DNA of 23,961 bases from JBBRMY01 sp038230595 (GTDB taxonomy: Bacteria > Bacteroidota > Ignavibacteria > Tepidaquicellales > Tepidaquicellaceae), in assembly GCA_038230595.1 (NCBI GenBank), contig JBBRMY010000024.1:1-23961 (forward strand), given 5' to 3'. A program made the position numbers and the translations under genes. Shown piece by piece: positions 23,552 through 23,961 of this stretch. Within the stretch, counting starts at the first letter, position 1. Each line of letters opens with the position of its first letter. Below the pieces are notes generated by a model. The model worked only from the letters and a program-made list of their open reading frames with translations. It searched no databases and had not been told where the DNA came from.

Positions 23552-23677
23552 AAGATGGGTTGTGTAGTTATATTATATATTACATTATTACCGGGATCCG
23601 GTTTAACTATTAGGGAATCTTTCAGGTGGCTGTCAGTGAAAAAGAAACACGAACAGCTACGCAAAGTTCATAAACCG

Positions 23678-23704
23678 TAATTCCTAATTCCTAATTTGTA
23701 ATTG
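23678..23704. repeat. Short tandem repeat, 7-base unit
   Basis: TAATTCC, TAATTCC, TAATTTG and a partial TAATTG run head to tail between the EamA and rarA genes. It looks like a micro-repeat from slippage. No regulatory role is evident. Confidence 0.5.
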
Positions 23705-23706
23705 AA

Positions 23707-23961
23707 TTACGTTTCCTTCCTCTTCTCTTTATACAATCCCTTTAATCTCTTTTTAATCTTTTCTTCCTCTCCCTGATCTGTTGGAAAATAATATATTTTA
23801 TCTTTCAGCTGATCCGGTAAATATTGCTGCTCTACAAAATGATTTTCAAAGCCATGCGCATATTTATAATCTTTTCCATAATTCAGCTCCTTCATTAATT
23901 TTGTTGGAGCATTTCTTATATGCAGAGGAACATCATAAGGCGGATTATTTTCCACATCTTC
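23707..23961 (-). CDS. rarA: Replication-associated recombination protein A, C-terminal end, 5' truncated by the window edge
   Basis: The frame is open to the right edge, so only the last ~84 residues are seen. They contain the RarA/MgsA/WRNIP1 C-terminal signature: PLHIRNAPTKLMKELNYGKDYKYAHGFENHFVEQQYLPDQLKDKIYYFPTDQG, followed by a basic helical tail. The full protein is a ~430-residue AAA+ ATPase clamp-loader relative that acts at stalled replication forks. The ATPase core with the Walker motifs lies outside the window. A GTG near the edge is an internal codon, not the start. A 155-base gap separates it from the EamA gene on the same strand. Confidence 0.93.
   Translation of the reverse strand, partial: EDVENNPPYDVPLHIRNAPTKLMKELNYGKDYKYAHGFENHFVEQQYLPDQLKDKIYYFPTDQGEEEKIKKRLKGLYKEKRKET

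Noticed and set aside
23583..23600. CCGGGATCCGG-type near-palindrome upstream of EamA
   Set aside because: The short symmetry has no repeat elsewhere in the window and no supporting promoter structure.

Overview
The window is about 24 kb of AT-rich bacterial chromosome. It probably comes from the Ignavibacteria/Chlorobi side of the Bacteroidota (inference). Reasons: low GC, start codons preceded by A/T-rich leaders without a clear GGAGG, frequent TTG starts, and a gene content of B12-dependent mutase subunit, Wza-type exopolysaccharide export, AccA and MurA. No 16S or other decisive taxonomic marker is present.

Left part (1-10707, all + strand): the tail of a flippase-like membrane protein, a stand-alone B12-binding mutase subunit, then a surface-polysaccharide and envelope block. 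The block holds a phosphohexomutase (sugar-phosphate supply), a Wza-type SLBB export protein, a polyprenyl-phosphate sugar transferase that would start a repeat unit on the lipid carrier, a dolichyl-phosphate-mannose-synthase-like enzyme, and a long glycosyltransferase fused to what looks like a decayed second initiating transferase. A strong terminator separates the exporter from the transferases. accA and murA follow; MurA carries Asp where the fosfomycin-sensitive enzyme has Cys.

Middle part (10848-17137): small housekeeping and accessory genes (MOSC, DinB-like, SDR, maltose acetyltransferase-like, SRPBCC, DUF1801, methyltransferase, EVE, DUF6434). They are broken by a tRNA-Arg(UCU) on the minus strand with its own terminator. 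An 890-base stretch without a recognised gene (13102-13989) holds a possible 32-residue membrane peptide, two hairpins with near-identical loops (the second a strong terminator) and an AT-rich inverted repeat.

Right part: 17338-22660 is a markedly AT-richer, tightly packed four-gene cassette that looks transferred. It encodes a DUF6932-like nucleotidyltransferase-fold protein, a DruA/DUF4338 protein, an 854-residue protein with an N-terminal Ser/Thr-kinase-like domain fused to an ORC/CDC6-like AAA ATPase, and a 374-residue protein with Rossmann/CARF-sensor-like motifs. The DruE helicase expected of a canonical Druantia system is absent. I infer a candidate uncharacterised anti-phage or mobile-element system: sensor, ATPase/kinase switch and DruA effector. 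After it come a convergent EamA transporter gene, whose stop codon abuts that of the cassette, and the 3' end of rarA.
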